NCBI RefSeq assembly: GCF_001411555.2
Contig: NC_049909.1
Location: 14,938,686 to 15,002,685, forward strand
Length of the DNA stretch: 64,000 nt
Direction of reading: 5' to 3'
From: Juglans regia
Taxonomy: Eukaryota > Streptophyta > Magnoliopsida > Fagales > Juglandaceae
The position numbers were made by a program, and so were the translations under genes. How positions within the stretch are numbered: the first letter of the stretch is position 1; every line of letters begins with the position of its first letter. The notes beneath the pieces were generated by a model that worked only from the letters and a program-made list of their open reading frames with translations, was not told where the DNA came from and searched no databases. Shown here one piece after another: positions 1-14,000 of the stretch.

Positions 1-112
1 GAAACGGCCGGTATTTTGGCCGGTACGGTATATATCTAGTACCTGTACCGGCCGGACGGCCGAAACGAAAAATTTCGACCGTACCGGCCGGTATGGTACG
101 AAATTAAAAACA
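1..112 (-). repeat. partial CGG-palindrome repeat, inverted relative to the copy at 16.45 kb
   Basis: This stretch is dominated by interleaved GGCCGGTACCGG-like palindromes. Its reverse complement matches 16451-16565 almost base for base, including the shared terminal CCAAT.TTTTTAATTTCG. It is cut by the window start. It is extremely CpG-rich against an AT-rich background. Confidence 0.75.
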
Positions 113-1813
113 TTGGTTCAGACCCATTAAATTTTGAAAAATCCAACCTTTAAGATCCTAGCATGAATTCCCCCATTCCCTTTCAAATAAATGATTATTA
201 CTGACCTGACTTCTCTGATTAGAAGACCATTCTCCCATGTGTTGATTTCCTACTATCACTGCAAACTGCTCATATGAAGCTGCAAAATTATTCAGTTGCT
301 ATAACACTACTTCCAGCATATATTTTTGCTTGTCTTGTTCTTCACGCAGGTGCACGGTCTCTCCCTTCGGCATGGACATTGCTTCCGCCAATTGAGCATG
401 GCGTGTACCCTCAACCATGTCGCAGGAACACGGCTGTGATACCACTGTTATGGTAGCTGACAATTGTTAAGTAAATATTGTAGGCACTTCGAGGGGCTTG
501 GTCCTCCAATTTGTAATACTCATATGGCTAGAAATTGATTACTTCATTCATAACAGAAAACAATACTTATAAGCATTACAATTTAGACTTGGTCAAATGA
601 TAATCCACGGACTAAAACAAATAACTACCCACTATTTAATTAACTGACCCACAATAACATAACCCATAACAAAATAACGACCCACTATGCTACAGACCCA
701 CAAGGCCATCGTGGCCCACTATCCTACAAACTCAACCAACGTGAATAAAAACAACGAAATGGGCTGACTCAGCCCAACCCTTCAGACAGCCCCCTAAAAG
801 CTAGGGTTTTGTCTTACGCCTCATAACAGTGTTGCACCCTTTAGCGCCTTCAGATATTAAAAATAGACCAACATTACCAAATTCTAATTGATCCATTAAA
901 TGATGCACATTACAAGTTTGCATTTTGCTGTTCGTTAGAATTTGAATAACCATCCAATGCCTCATTTGTGGAAGACTTCCTTGGAATGATTTGCTCCTAG
1001 TTTTAGCACAATCACACTGATATGCCTATACAGCAGAATATGTATGCCAATGTCGAAATATGGGAGGAACAGATTACAGATTAGAGCTAGCATGGAACCT
1101 TTAGGCAGTCTCAAAGATACAAAGCATTTGCCTATCTTCGTCACTAAATCTCATCATCCACCCCTCAACATGACTAACACAGGGAATGGCCATCAAAATG
1201 TTCTGAGAAACTACTATTGTACTTTTAACTTTGTAATCTTGTTGAAGAAACAAGTACTGGAATTCTTGCTTGATAACACTCTGTTCCCTTTCGAATACCA
1301 TAAAAGATTGGGATTGGGATATGCATTCGTGTTCTTTTATCCTTTTGAGTGGATGGTTGACAAACAGATCTTATCTTTAAGATGCAAGGCATCCTCCAAA
1401 AGGCATAAAAAGGTACACGAAATGTCCACTCCCTTTATGCATTTGAAAAAATATATCCCCTTAACTTTTTTTCTTTTTTCTTAAAGAGTAAATATTTTCA
1501 TTTCCTCTTGGCCAAAAATAATGATTACAAAGAAAGCAAGCCAACATTGCTAAGTAATTATGCAAGACAAAAACTACAATAACTACAAAAAAACTAGTAT
1601 GAACTATATAATACAATCTAACGTAACCTATACAAAAAGGCCCACAAAATTCTTCCCTTAGCATTCCGAGTTCAAAAAGGTGAATAGGGAGAAAGATCAA
1701 GCAGCAAACCTCATTCACAGACTTTCGTGTTTACCATCCAAAATATTTGAACCCCAGTCAAAGTTTTCAAAGGCATACCTACAATAGCCTTAGTGATTAG
1801 AAATCATTTACAG
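113..1813. other. intergenic, downstream of the GATA gene
   Basis: No supported gene. 1044-1484 is open on the plus strand for 146 codons but shows no recognisable motif, start context or splice pattern. The part next to 1813 should include the GATA26 3' UTR. Confidence 0.5.
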
Positions 1814-4800
1814 TCAGCGACTGACAAGATGTGGATATATTGAGCTACTACTAGTGCTTGCCTGCTGGGCACCAAAACTTAAAGCTGGTTGAAGGAGCTC
1901 TGCCTGTGGAAAAGAGCCATTGGATGGCACGTCTAGGAGCAGATCCTGATCAGAATTTTCTTCAACAAAATGAAAAGAATCCAGCATGAGGGAGCCACCG
2001 TCGGTGGGCAAAGCAAATAGGCTTCTTGGACTAAAGCAAGAACCATCATTGTCTATCACTTCCTTGGTCTCGTAGCTAGCCTTCATGATCACCCTTTTTG
2101 GGCACTTCATCATGGTCTTAAATTCTACAAGATGCAAGATTAAATTTAAGAACCATTTCAGTCTACATCATTTAAATCTTATTATGCAAACACGACCATC
2201 ATTTCATGCAATAAACTAACAATGTAGCTCTGCGTATTCAATCCATGGAATACAGTATATTGTTCATGGGCTTAGTCATACTTAAAAACCACAATAACTG
2301 AGATTTGCATGTAGAGATGGAGAGGGAAATGTAAGTTTTCAAAACACATCCAAGTTCTCAGTGAACACAAATGCATAGCCGTCTTGTCTTATGAGACTAG
2401 ATCAGTTAAATATGAGAGAGAATATTTCCTTGCTGGTTCTGTATATACAAAATGCCTAGTAGAAACAACCATGAAAGTCCAGTCCAAATATGATTATCAG
2501 ATTGGTGTATTTCCAGGCTTGCAAAACCACCTAGAATTCTAAGAACGGAGCACACCTAAAAGGTGGAAAGAACAAGAATTGAGAATGCAAGGGGTTTAGC
2601 TTTGTTCTTGTTATAGTTGATTTGTGTCAGTGTAAAATGCATATTCTTTATCTTATGAATGTCTCGTATATTCGAAATAAACTAAAAAATTGTACATCTG
2701 AAATGAAAAAGTAATCTAAACAAGATGACAGAGATGAGGGGAAAAGTAGGCTTGGAAATTGTGATGCATTTTCTGGTTCCGGATATTAAAACTGTTGATG
2801 AGGTTGAAGACAAACTGTCCTTTAAGCCCATCAGTTTTATGAGTGACACCTTGTTGTCATTTGGCAAAGAAATTCACTCCGCTTTCTGAAGCCCCATATT
2901 AAGCTTCTAAAGTAAGTCTTCACTTTATGAGAAAAGTCTAAGTTGAATTAAACCCTTCATAGTGTTTGGAAATTCGAACTCCAAAAATTACATTCAGACA
3001 AAAGCCAACTCAGCAAAATATGGCCAAAAAGAAAATTCTCAGCTAACCTGTAGGATTTTGACTTGGGCTGTCATGCAACCTCTTGACATTTGTTAAATTA
3101 CTTGAGGCAGTGGCATTAGATCCAGAAACAACATATCCTCCCGTACTACTATTAAATTTCTGCAGCCAAAGGAAGATGTTAATGGGTTTCTAGCAGCAGA
3201 TCATTTTCTGTTAACATTTTTATCTAGTGATATTCTGATTTTAAAAGTCACTCAAACCTTAAGCACCTGATAGTTTTCAACCCATTTGGACTTCGTCAAA
3301 TCGAATAATGCAAGCCTTTTCAAAGTCTTGCAGTCTTCAGATTTTGCCCCAGGGACGGAGATGTCAAAGACCCCTTCCACGAGCAGTTTTCGAAAGTAAA
3401 TTAAGTTATCCTTGAATTGAGGACTATCAAACATACTTTTGAGGCTGCACGGAACAATTTAAACCATCATGAGGGCCAGATCATGTCTAACTTCTTAATC
3501 CAATTGTTTAGGATCCTAAACGAAACTCTCAAAAGCTGGGGGAAAAAAAAGACACTAAAAAGAAGTTAAGCAATGTGAAAACATTTCTTGTGTACGTGAC
3601 TGTTGCTATAACTTGATTCATATGGCGATACGATTCTTTTCTAGTATGCTCAACATATTCATGCATTCTATTACAAAAAGAATATATTGTTGAAATACAG
3701 CATATGAAATTACTTATCAAAAAGAAATACAGCATATGAAATGTGTTTCATGTCTAAAAATAAAATAATTTTCATTGTTGCAATCATAACATTTACAGAA
3801 AATTATGTGGTCAATGATGCTCAATGAAAAGGATTCTAACCTATCAGGGACTGTAACAGCATCAACTGGAGATAGATACTTCAGTAATCTTTGTTGCTCT
3901 TCATTCGTCAAGTGTCTCATAAACTCCTCATAGTTTAATACATCCTAAACCAAACATTAACTGCAGTTATGATAAGCACTCAACAATTGAAGGAATTGCC
4001 AAAAAAAGGGACTTTGTGCACACATGCATGCTATATGGTGAGCATAGTTTAGGGTGCTACCTATGGAAAATGAGAACTTGATCAAAAGCCTTATTTGCAA
4101 TTAGTTAATTAACTACATCAAATTTAAAGCAATCAGCATCTGTGATACAACCAAAAAAGAGGCATAGGAACAAAACTTACATTCAAATCTATATCACACA
4201 GCGGAGAGTTATGACTTGCCAGGATTTGTAGATTCTCATTCTGAGACTTGTCCCTGCAATTCCAAGCAGCACCAGAAATATTATTTATGGAGAGAAAGAT
4301 GCATTCAATTTCTTCCACCAATTGTGGAGCAACAGTTTCTCCACTTTGTTATCAAATTATCCAGGACTCACGCTAATGCTTGATGATCAGTGTTGTAGGG
4401 AAACTAGAAACAGAAAAAAAGAATAGTCCTACTATTGCCCTTCAGACATGTTACAGTCCTGGCATCTACGTTGGACACAAAATCTTACATTTATGCTCAA
4501 GATGTATCATATTTTTGAGAGGTCAGTATGTATCAACCTTCCTATCTGGGTTGAACATATTACCCATACTTTATACTTCCAAATAATGATGCCCGGTATC
4601 TGAAAGTAGTGTAGGAAGGAGTTACCTTTTAAGTTGTTCTGGTTGCATCCCTTGTCCAGCATGGTTCTTCATTCTTTCAAACCCAGGACTCGAAAAACCA
4701 ACAACCCTGCTAACATTATGTACAGGAGGGGCATCAGAATAGGAATAAGCCTCATTAGATGGAAATTGTTTGTTATCAACTGAAAGTGAGCTAGCTTCAG

Positions 4801-5626
4801 ATTCCTCATCCCGAGCTATTGAACTCGGATGCCTAATGAGAACACTTCCATGTCCTATCTCAACAGAAACCATTGGCGTTCCACTCTCAAAAAGTAGATC
4901 CTCTTCAGAAGATCCAGAGAAATATGAATATGAAGACTGTTGTTCATGCAAAATAGAACATAGATCTTTTGTCAGCTTCTCGACCGGAGATGGCTTTGGA
5001 CGACTCACACAAGTCCTCTTCCTTGAAGGCACTGTTGTATCCCACACCATTGACTGAGATGGGCCTGAAAGGAGAACAATAGGAGAGCATGTAAGGTCAG
5101 AAATACTTGGCTCTTATGAGATGGCACAAAACTTCACATACTGTGAGGTAAACTGATAAAGAGCCCTTTATATGATCCAATGATGATAGCGAACCACAAG
5201 ATAACAGGTTTGAAAAAATGAATAAGCAGTTGAACCTCATTCTGATAAAGATGTACTACCCATGGAAAAGACTGAAAATACTAACAATAACAAAATCGTG
5301 AAAGCTGTACTCAGAACTGTCAGCTACAACTAGAACTTTTGACTGAGAGAAATCAATTAAATCAAATCACTTTTAGGCTCCAAGTGGAGAATAAAATCAT
5401 GGAAATAGAGTTAATTATATAATCTAGTAAGGCATCTACCATCATGATTATTTGTTAGCATATATATAACCTCAATGTACTCACAAAATGATACAAATAA
5501 TATGTGGATAGAAGCTAACTTTTTGATACAAACGTTCTGGAAAATGAGAGGGCAATTCTTTTTCTTTTCTTTTTCTAAAACATCATTTGAGTCATATAAC
5601 ATTATTTTCCTGCAAACAACAAAATA

Positions 5627-5685
<59 letters not shown>

Positions 5686-8476
5686 CCCTTGTCCTTTTGG
5701 AAACCATTTCCTGAATTCACTTCTTCCCTTGCATCAAACATGAAACTTAGAAATTCCAACAGGTAAGTAGACATTTGGACAGGAATTAGTAACTCTTCGG
5801 CTGACTTTAGAATACTGTCAATTTAGTCAGGTTTGCCCTGTGGTGACAAATTAGACTCCATTCTGTGCAATAATGGGAAGCAGGAGTGGGGGACTGATTA
5901 CCCCCCAAAGACTACTAGTTGTAGTGAGTGTCCAACCTGTCAAATCACTTGCATCTGCACTGCTAAATTGTGCACAACTCTCCGAATTAGATATTGCCGA
6001 TCCGGAACTTGATCTGTTACTTGTATCTTCATCTATCATCTTTCGAAAGCCCTGGTTGTAATCGGGCACACCAGAGGCAACCACCATATTATCACTCTTC
6101 TGCTTTCTTTTGAGTAGTTTCACTTCTTTGTTTTTATTTATTGATATACTCTTCATTCTGGAAACCCTGTGATCCTCATACTCATCAGGTTCTGCCCGAG
6201 CATGTAGAGGGGTATAATTTGCAAGTGTTCCCTTTGTCCTCCACCGAGACCCACATGCATTGCACAAGACTGGCTTCTCGGGAGGCCCATTGCGCCAAAG
6301 GGGAGTGCCTGTTTCAAGGATTAATAGTCAGTAATCAATACGTATAACTGAGGCGACATGTTATTATCGTATCAATAGATGATAAGCTTAGAATATGAAA
6401 AATGTGCATTGAATCATTGATGCCATGAATAAAGACAAAGTTTGGTGTATCAGCATGACAAAAATTAAAAATTTTAACCAACCATACAAGAAAAGAACAT
6501 AATTCTTTGAAAGTATGCCATTTATCACAGAATAGAGTGATATGAGTGCAATTGGTGACACCACGGAACTAACAGATGGACTATGGACACCAGGATTAAA
6601 AAAAATGAAGGCCCTTTTCAAATTAGAACATAGCTTGCCCCTAGCTGATCAAATAAACATTGAGTTAAAGGCAAAGAGTTGCCAAGCACGACATGTTAAA
6701 AAACTCTAAAGGGGAAAAATTACATGGCAAGAATGAGGAGAAACAAAAATCACCTTAATGATTATAAATGAATGGGACATGTGTAGGTTATAAGTTTAAC
6801 AAGGGCATCCTACTTGCCATGAATGACTTGTCACAGTAGCAAATACCATTCTGTTACATCCTTTCTAGCATGTGGAGGATTTAGATATTTTGTCCACTAC
6901 TTCATTTCAACTCAAAAAACTTTCCTTTCTATACTGAAAGACACAACTTCAAGTTGCTCCTCCACTCAATGTAATCTAGGATCAGGATTGACTGCTAGTG
7001 TATAAATTTTAGACTGACTAGGCAAGGGAATAGAATTTTCCTTTTTCATAGAGCAGGTGAACTCTCACACACTAGCAAATGGCAGGGACAAGGTGCACAA
7101 ATTGCGTTCCAATCAAAGTCAAAACAAAGTGCCATTTTCTGATTACATTTTTTTTTTTTTCCATCTTCTAGTCATTTCTTTGACATTAAGCTCAAATGAC
7201 TGAGACTGCACTATGGAATGTAACAACTATAATAATAAGAAGAAGCTCTTGCTTTCCTCACGCAACTTCTATCCAATAGACTCGAGAGCAAAAGGAATAC
7301 TTGTAGCACAGATCCCAAATGATAAAAATTAAACTCCCTTCGAATGACTTGAGGCATTGAAGTTTTGGTAAGTAGGGAACAACCTCTTGGAGATGGCAAT
7401 TAAGTGCACACCAAAATGAGGCACTAGGAGCCAAGTTTTGAGATAAAACAAACTCAGTTGGAATGCTAGGAACAGTTTAGTTGACGTCAACACATACAAC
7501 CAACTTAAGAGCCTATCACAATACAGGTAACCGTTATCTGAACAGCTCTAGGGCTCAAGCTTCAGATCAATTTCCATCCAGTGACATTGAAAATGTGAGT
7601 TGGAACAGAAGTTCCACACTGATAGAGCGTGAGAAAACAATTCAAACGAATACAGATTAGTTTTTGTTAAGAGTAGTTCTCATTTAAACCATAAGTCTCG
7701 GGATTAAGCATGAGAAATGAAATCTGGGAGAATGGTAGCACAAACACTCTTCAGTGACACCAGTGAGAAAAGACTGAAAAGGAACACAGGGAAGAAACCT
7801 ACCACGAACATAGTGCAAGGCATAAATGAAAAGAAGCACGGTTACCACAAAAACAATTTCTTTTTTGGAGATTGAATTCAAGTTAAAAAGGAAATACTAC
7901 TTGCCCAAAAACATAAAAAAAGGGAAATACTAAAGTTTTACTTGGTATTCTGGTTCACAAAACCCCTTGACAGCAGTGGGAACTAGTACATATAAATGAG
8001 AGTCTGCAATTACCCAGCATTCAAACTCAATTTTGAATGGGTGACAGTTTGAAACTTCAACGACAGTCGAAGGAGACAAACACCAACAAAGATAAAAGTA
8101 AAGGGCTACGAATAATCGAAAACGAAGGGAATAAATCCATGAACGAACTCAAAACCACCAGGTATTCAAAGAAACAAGGACGCTCGTGGTCCTGGATTAT
8201 GCAAACAAAATAACCCACGAGCCTTACATACTGTAAATTCATTTCCTTTGTCCAAGTAACTCTTCCCTTTTGTACGTAGTTATTCTTTTCGTGAAAGAAT
8301 AATTTATCAAGCAATAAACCATTGGAATAACATTTACTAGGGAATAAAAAAAAAAAAGGAAGAAATCAATTTTTCTCGTATGTTCATGATTAAACCAAAA
8401 AAAAAAAAAAAAAAAGCTGGAGAAACAAGAACTCACTCGTAACTCCACAGTGATAGCAAGGCCCTTGCTTGCCCAT
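1814..8476 (-). CDS. GATA26: GATA26/27-like transcription factor (GATA zinc finger plus DEUBAD-like domain)
   Basis: Eight coding exons (minus strand, 5' to 3'): 8476-8437, 6308-5937, 5064-4626, 4253-4181, 3944-3841, 3444-3258, 3159-3048, 2124-1814. All introns are GT-AG and all phases close, giving 1638 nt or 545 aa. The ATG lies in a 40-nt first exon encoding [13 protein letters not shown]. The zinc finger is C-x2-C-x18-C-x2-C (CYHC ... CNAC) and spans exons 1 and 2. A basic KRKQ stretch follows. Exons 4-6 encode the conserved block [13 protein letters not shown] ... [13 protein letters not shown] ... FDSPQF ... EGVFDIS, which I read as the DEUBAD/ASX-like region of plant GATA26/27. Family knowledge: a nuclear DNA-binding regulator of WGATAR sites; Arabidopsis members are about 500 aa. 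Intron 1 (2.1 kb) separates the two halves of the finger. GATA26 versus GATA27 cannot be settled here. Confidence 0.93.
5630..5679. repeat. (TC)25 microsatellite in GATA26 intron 2
   Basis: An uninterrupted TC tract of about 50 bp lying in the intron between exons 2 and 3. Confidence 0.95.
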
Positions 8477-9185
8477 GTCTCTCTTTCCCTCAAGTGAAGA
8501 AAAAGGAGTTAAAAAAACCCAGGAAAAGTAAATAAATTGAGGAAAAAGAAACCAAAAAACCAATGTGTTGAGGAAAAAGTTAAAAATTTTGAGGGGAAAA
8601 AACTTCGTTAAAATGAAATTGTTTTCTTCAAGCCTGGTATGGCATCATACTGCTGGGTATGGAAGGCTTTTTCTGCAACAACCCAGAGAGAGTTGGTACA
8701 GGAAAGCAAAAGCCAAGAGACCCAGAAGAGTTTAATGTCTTATTATCCAGGAAAAATCACAGACAACAGCCAAAAATCAACCATAAATATAAGGGATTGA
8801 GATGGGAATTCAGCTAGGAATCTGTACAATCCAATGGAAAAGAAAAGACCATTGGAGGAATCTCATAAATGGTTGTGAAAAAAGGAAGGTGAAACGGGGA
8901 AAGAGAAGGAGAGAGAGTGGGTGTATGTATGTGACCTCCTCCTCTTGTTGTATTGTAGATGAAGTAAATGTTTACCTTTCTTTGAATATAAAAAATAGTT
9001 ATATATTGAGCTTTCTTTACTTTATTTTGATGTTATTCAAAGATTTCAATTTCTTTTTAATCAGATTGTAAAAATTTTGAAGGAAAAAAAAAAACTTAAC
9101 CCACAAATGGGGGGTAGACGAGTATTATTTTATGTATCCTGTTGACTATGGACATCTCTTGTTGAGTCTTTATAAGTTTTTCAAA
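8477..9185. promoter_or_regulatory. probable promoter and 5' leader of the GATA26-like gene
   Basis: Directly upstream of the ATG at 8476. It holds poly-A/T runs and purine-rich stretches. No TATA box or transcription start could be fixed, and no coding sequence is supported. Confidence 0.35.
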
Positions 9186-9400
9186 CTCTCGATCTCGTTT
9201 ATTTCATAGATGAAATAAAATGAAAATTAAAAATTAAATAAAATATTATTAAAATATATTTTTTAATATTATTTTTATTTTAAAATTTTAAACTATTAAA
9301 TTATTTATTTTATTTTATGTCAAAATTTTAAAAAATATAATAATTAAATTAAATTAGATGAAATTATTTAAAAAGTTTTGTGAAGACAAATGAGATCTAA
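9186..9400. mobile_element. MITE, ATGAGATGAG family (degenerate copy)
   Basis: Runs from CTCGTTTATTTCATAGATG to CAAATGAGATC..AACTCGTTTAG. It has the family's internal block AATAAAATATTATTAAAATA followed by TTTTATGT and a near-palindromic plan. See 36104-36312 for the best-bounded copy. Confidence 0.5.
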
Positions 9401-9837
9401 AAACTCGTTTAGTTTTTTTTTTCAAATCAGGCAATCACAAAATTAAATAAGAAGATTGTTATTATTTTCTTGGTTTAATTTTGCTAAAATAAATTTGTAT
9501 TGATATTTATAAGTGAGAGAAGAAAATAAAAGGCTATGGCTATAAAAAAATAAAAGTAGAAAAAAAAAAGTCTCTTTAGGCATTTCTCAAATAAATAAAG
9601 CCTAAACTCTAAAGTCACCGGCTGCCTGACCATTGGTGGGTTTACAAACCAATTTTTCTCACGTTTTCCAAACAAAATTAATGGAATGGAGGCCCCACCT
9701 GATTAACATGGTTTTCCTTCCTTCTTGTTTCAATTTTGATCCAAGGGTGATTCAATAATTACGAGGCAATGACTGACTTATTTTAGGTCTTTTGATAGGG
9801 AAATTAAAAAATTGCACCCCATCCATATTATTATTTG

Positions 9838-10004
9838 AAAAATATTTTAGTCACAAAAAAATTATATAAAAATAATCTCACAAATTAATATAACTTGATG
9901 TCGCTCATCAGATTATAAAGTTAATTTTATTGTAAAGTAGGTCTGACAGATCAGATGAAGTCACGTCAATTTGTGAGATTATTTTGTATAATCCCTTTAT
10001 GAAT
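9838..10004. mobile_element. MITE, 'TCACAAATTGATGTGA' family
   Basis: An inverted-repeat block: AGTCACAAAAAAATTATATA at the left, TTTGTATAATCCCTTTATGA at the right. The centre, ATCAGATTATAAAGTTAATT, followed by a 'GTAAAGTAGGTCTGACAGAT'-type segment, recurs at 14.8, 17.5, 39.5 and 53.7 kb. Confidence 0.5.
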
Positions 10005-10271
10005 GTAGCAGTACTCTTATTATTGTCCCAACTCATTTACAGCTTCTTCTTCTTCTTCTTTTGTGTGTGTATGCGCACGCAGAATGAACAAAAATAAAGA
10101 GGACAATACTATGTCCAGAATACATAGTGGGCATCCCATGAATTTGACTCATTTGGTGCCATGTGGTGCCTTTTTCTAGTCTGCCTACCTTGGTTTAAAC
10201 TTTGGCCCCTCCCATATCTAAATTTGCACCATAATGGCTAGTAGAACAACCATGGTTCATTTCATTAAGAG

Positions 10272-10440
10272 AAATGATACTTGCAGTCGTGAGCGTGTAG
10301 TCGCCGTGCAGTCGCTTTGAAAAAAATGAATAAATAAGGGACCCACCTGAAAAGAAATTAATTTTTTAATAGTGAACCCCACTCTTTTTCAAAGCGACTG
10401 CACGGCGTTTGCGCATTCCACGACTGTATGTAGCATTGCT
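10272..10440. mobile_element. MITE with GC-rich terminal repeat (CGTGCAGTCGCTTTGAA family), best copy
   Basis: The left arm contains CAGTCGTGAGCG..GTCGCCGTGCAGTCGCTTTG. The right arm contains the complement CAAAGCGACTGCACGGCG..GCGCATTCCACGACTG. The arms surround an AT-rich core with TTAATTTTTTAATAGTG. Other copies lie at 10748-10917, 15616-15790 and 19244-19417. Confidence 0.65.
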
Positions 10441-10712
10441 CTTTCATTAAATAAATAAATAAATATATGGGTTGGACTTATATTTAATGAAAAAATTATT
10501 AGATATATCCTATTAAAATGTAAATTGATGAGATCAACTTATTTATCTACCCCAAATAAATCTCATATGTTAATTTGCTTAACATGATGTAGTTAGGATT
10601 TTATCATTGGATGTAAACCAGCCAAATTGTTTTATTATACATCTAAAACCAATCCTTTGGGAACCAAAAAATGGGGAGTTAATATTCTTTAACATATGAC
10701 AAAAAAATGTTG

Positions 10713-10713
<1 letters not shown>

Positions 10714-10746
<33 letters not shown>
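10714..10746. repeat. (TA)n microsatellite
   Basis: A perfect AT dinucleotide run immediately before the next MITE copy. Many MITE insertions in this window abut TA tracts. Confidence 0.9.
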
Positions 10747-10747
<1 letters not shown>

Positions 10748-10749
<2 letters not shown>

Positions 10750-10917
10750 TAATGTTATATACAGTCGTAAAATGCGCAAACGCCGTCCAATCGCTTTGAA
10801 AAAGAGTGTGGTCTACTATTAAAAAATTAATTTATTTTCATGTAGATCCTATATTTATTCACTTTTTTTTAAAACAACTGCACGACGCTTACACACTCAC
10901 TACTGCAAATATAATTT
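10748..10917. mobile_element. MITE, CGTGCAGTCGCTTTGAA family, second copy
   Basis: CAGTCGTAAAATGCGCAAAC and CAATCGCTTTGAAAAAG at the left, ACAACTGCACGACGCTTACA at the right, around the same AT-rich core as 10272-10440. It is opposite in internal orientation and more diverged. Confidence 0.55.
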
Positions 10918-10920
10918 CTC

Positions 10921-11083
10921 TATACATATTGAGAAAAAAAAAAATTTACTATTCACTACCTTACACCTCACACTCTACAAAAAATGTTCTCACACCTTAT
11001 AAAAAATACTCTCATACTTTATGAAGAAAACAAAACTATAGGTGTAAATTGTGAAAGTGAATAGTAGATGATTTATAGAATTT
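10921..11083. mobile_element. MITE, TACTATTCACTACC / GAATAGTAG family
   Basis: The left arm TTTACTATTCACTACC..CTCACACTCT mirrors the right arm GTGAAAGTGAATAGTAGATG. Related copies lie at 13132-13235, 29140-29258 and 37967-38080. Confidence 0.5.
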
Positions 11084-14000
11084 TTTATATATTGAATGTT
11101 TTATTTTATTATTTTTATTAGTCAAGTTTGAGCCTAACATTATGCTACATTTTATATTTAATAAAAATTCGAGAGTGTTAGTTTACGACACGAAAATCAC
11201 ACGATAATTTATCGAGGAGAGGCTATCTTCAAGTTGATTACAAAATAATTATTTAATGAAAATTATTTTATTTTATTTTATTTGTGAAGCTTCTCTTCAA
11301 GGGTAATTACAAAGATAATTTTTTTTAAAGGGCTGAATTAGCAAAGCAAGGTAGAATCGATATTATGATAATATAAAAAAATTAGATGAGTTGTCTGTGA
11401 TAACTCCTTCAATAATACTATAGGATTTGGTCATTACCAAAGGTCCAGATCAATTCTGACAGGCTCACATTCATGCCCACCACAATATTCCTTATAAATT
11501 CCACACCAAGAAAATTTAAAAAAATAATAAAAATATTTATAAATAATAATAAAAATAATAAAAGTTGAAAATTTGATAATCAGAGGCTCATTGGTGGGTC
11601 CCGGTAGAGGGGAATCAAACCGTGTAAGCGCTCATACCGGGAGATACTTTATTATTTATTTATTTATTTGAAAATGACGTTTTGGTCCTAGCGACTTTGT
11701 GGGTTTGGTGTCAAATCAAGTAGTTTCCTTAGATCATCTTGGATTTGTTCGGCCCTGTATAGATGCTGAGTTGGGTTAATCTAAATAAAGTCTTTATAAA
11801 TAATAATAAATAGAATGAGTTATGTGAAATTTATTTAAAATAAATTTTAATATATTTAAATATTAAGATGAGTTTAATATTATTTATAAAAAATTAAAAA
11901 AAATTATGAGTCATGTATAAATATATGTTAAGTTGAAAAAAATTGTGAATCTTAGGTATAAGAAGATTTTGAGTTTAGATGAATTTAATAATTTAAGAGT
12001 TGGATATTTGAATGTTAGATTCAATTTAAAATTAGATTGAACTGAGTTGATTTTAACCGAATCTTGCAACTAAACAAAACCTAATCTTTCTCATGATTGC
12101 CACGTGTACGGTGGAAGTTGCTAAGGTGAATGATTAGAGTGGTGGGGGTGAGTCACAGGAAGGTCTCTCTGTTTAATTTTAATAATCATGATGGCAATGG
12201 ATGATACAGAAGAACTAAGAAGCCGTCTTCAAGAGGACATAAGAAAGATAGAAAGAACGAAACAACCTTTATATTCTCAACCACGGAGTGACCAATGGCC
12301 ATCTCTCAATGTTTTTTTGTGGGAAAAGGATATTCCTAAGCCACACTAAAAATGTTCAAACAACTCTCTCCTCCTTGAGATTTTCTACCATTTCCATCAA
12401 ATTTATCTCCCTAATTGTACGTTACTATGAGTAAATCTTAATAAGTTTTTGTTGAATTAGACTAGTTCGATATACGACATGTGTTTCATAAAAGAAGACG
12501 CGGAGCATGTGTTTAATATATGTATAATACACTTAATAAAGTACTTACATGATATAATTTTATTGTAAGAAAAATTTTAAGATCTGAATCTTTTAAATTA
12601 AATTTTATCATTTAAATGATGTGAATGATGTACTCTATACATGAACTGGAAAATATAATAACTCAATCAGAATTGTATCATACACTAATCAATTTAAGAA
12701 AAGAAAAAAAAAACTTGACCTAGTGAGGTTTTTGAAGATTTTGTAGCATCTAAATGGAAGAAGTAGCCAGTAGGTTGACTTTGGAGAATTCAAGTGGGTG
12801 ACTGGTAATTTCTTTAGCATCATCAAAATTGTAATTTTCTCACCTTTTGCTTTATCATTAGAACTTTTCTTTCACCATAAGTCTCGGAATTAGAGGATTG
12901 TTTGGTAATATAGTAGATGATAATTAGTAATTTAGTGTAAAGTAGAAAACAAAGTTGAGAGGAGACAAAATGCAAGTTGAAGGCTAGAAACCTAGCATGC
13001 TCTTGTTTGTATTCTTCCATCTCCCTTTTCATATTTGACAACAACTAAAAAGATAAAAGAGAAAAAAAAAAAAGTATGGCTCTACAAAAAGGATAAGCCT
13101 TGAAATATATATATATATATATATGAAAAATTATTCTCATCAGTTACTATTTATCACCTCACACCCTATGAAAAATATCCACGCACTCTATAAAAAAGTT
13201 ATAGGTGTGGAGTGTGAGAGTGAATAGTGGCTGATGCATAGCACACCCATCTTTATTCTAAAGAAGAAAATACTTCTTTTAAAGAAAAAAAAGGAAAAGA
13301 AAAGAAAAAACATTGTCCTTCCTCTAGACATGATTGAAACCTTGAAGTCCCCAATCTCGTGGACACCCATTTTCCATTCGGTACAAAAAGTCTAATGCCC
13401 ATGTTATATCTTCATTTCCACAAAGAGAAATTGAGGACATAGAGTGAAAATACAGACAATCCAAAATAACTAATAAAGAGTTATAAAGATTGGGACCATT
13501 CTAAGGATCATTCCTACTCTATATGCTTCAAATTTTGTTAACAATTAACCTTGATGTCTAGTTAGAAGGCTTTATCAATGAGCTTTATTGGTCTTTTAAC
13601 CTTAATTTGATTGGATATGCATGAGAAGTGGGGTTATGTTTATTAATTATAGTCATGAATAATATCAATTATAAAGTTATTTTTGTCACAAATCTAGTTG
13701 TGAATATATTTAATAAATCTAGTTTATGCATATAAGATATATAATTGCATTTATTGGGTACTATAAAAAATTTGGGATTGATTCAACCCATTTATTAAAA
13801 GGGTAAACTCATATTGAAAATATACCGTGTTCGGATCAACCAAATATAATTTGTTTATTAGATTGTCTATGTGAGTATTATTTGATTTAATGTGTTAGAA
13901 TATTATCATACTTATTATAGTATGTATGGTAATATAACTTATTTTATATCATATTTAGTTTATTATGATTTAATGTGTTAGGTTTGATTTTTTTATTTTT

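Noticed and set aside
1044..1484. 146-codon plus-strand ORF
   Set aside because: No recognisable motif, poor composition and no supporting splice sites; probably chance in intergenic DNA.
5475..5774. ORFs rich in SLSLSL or RERERE
   Set aside because: Translations of the TC microsatellite in an intron.
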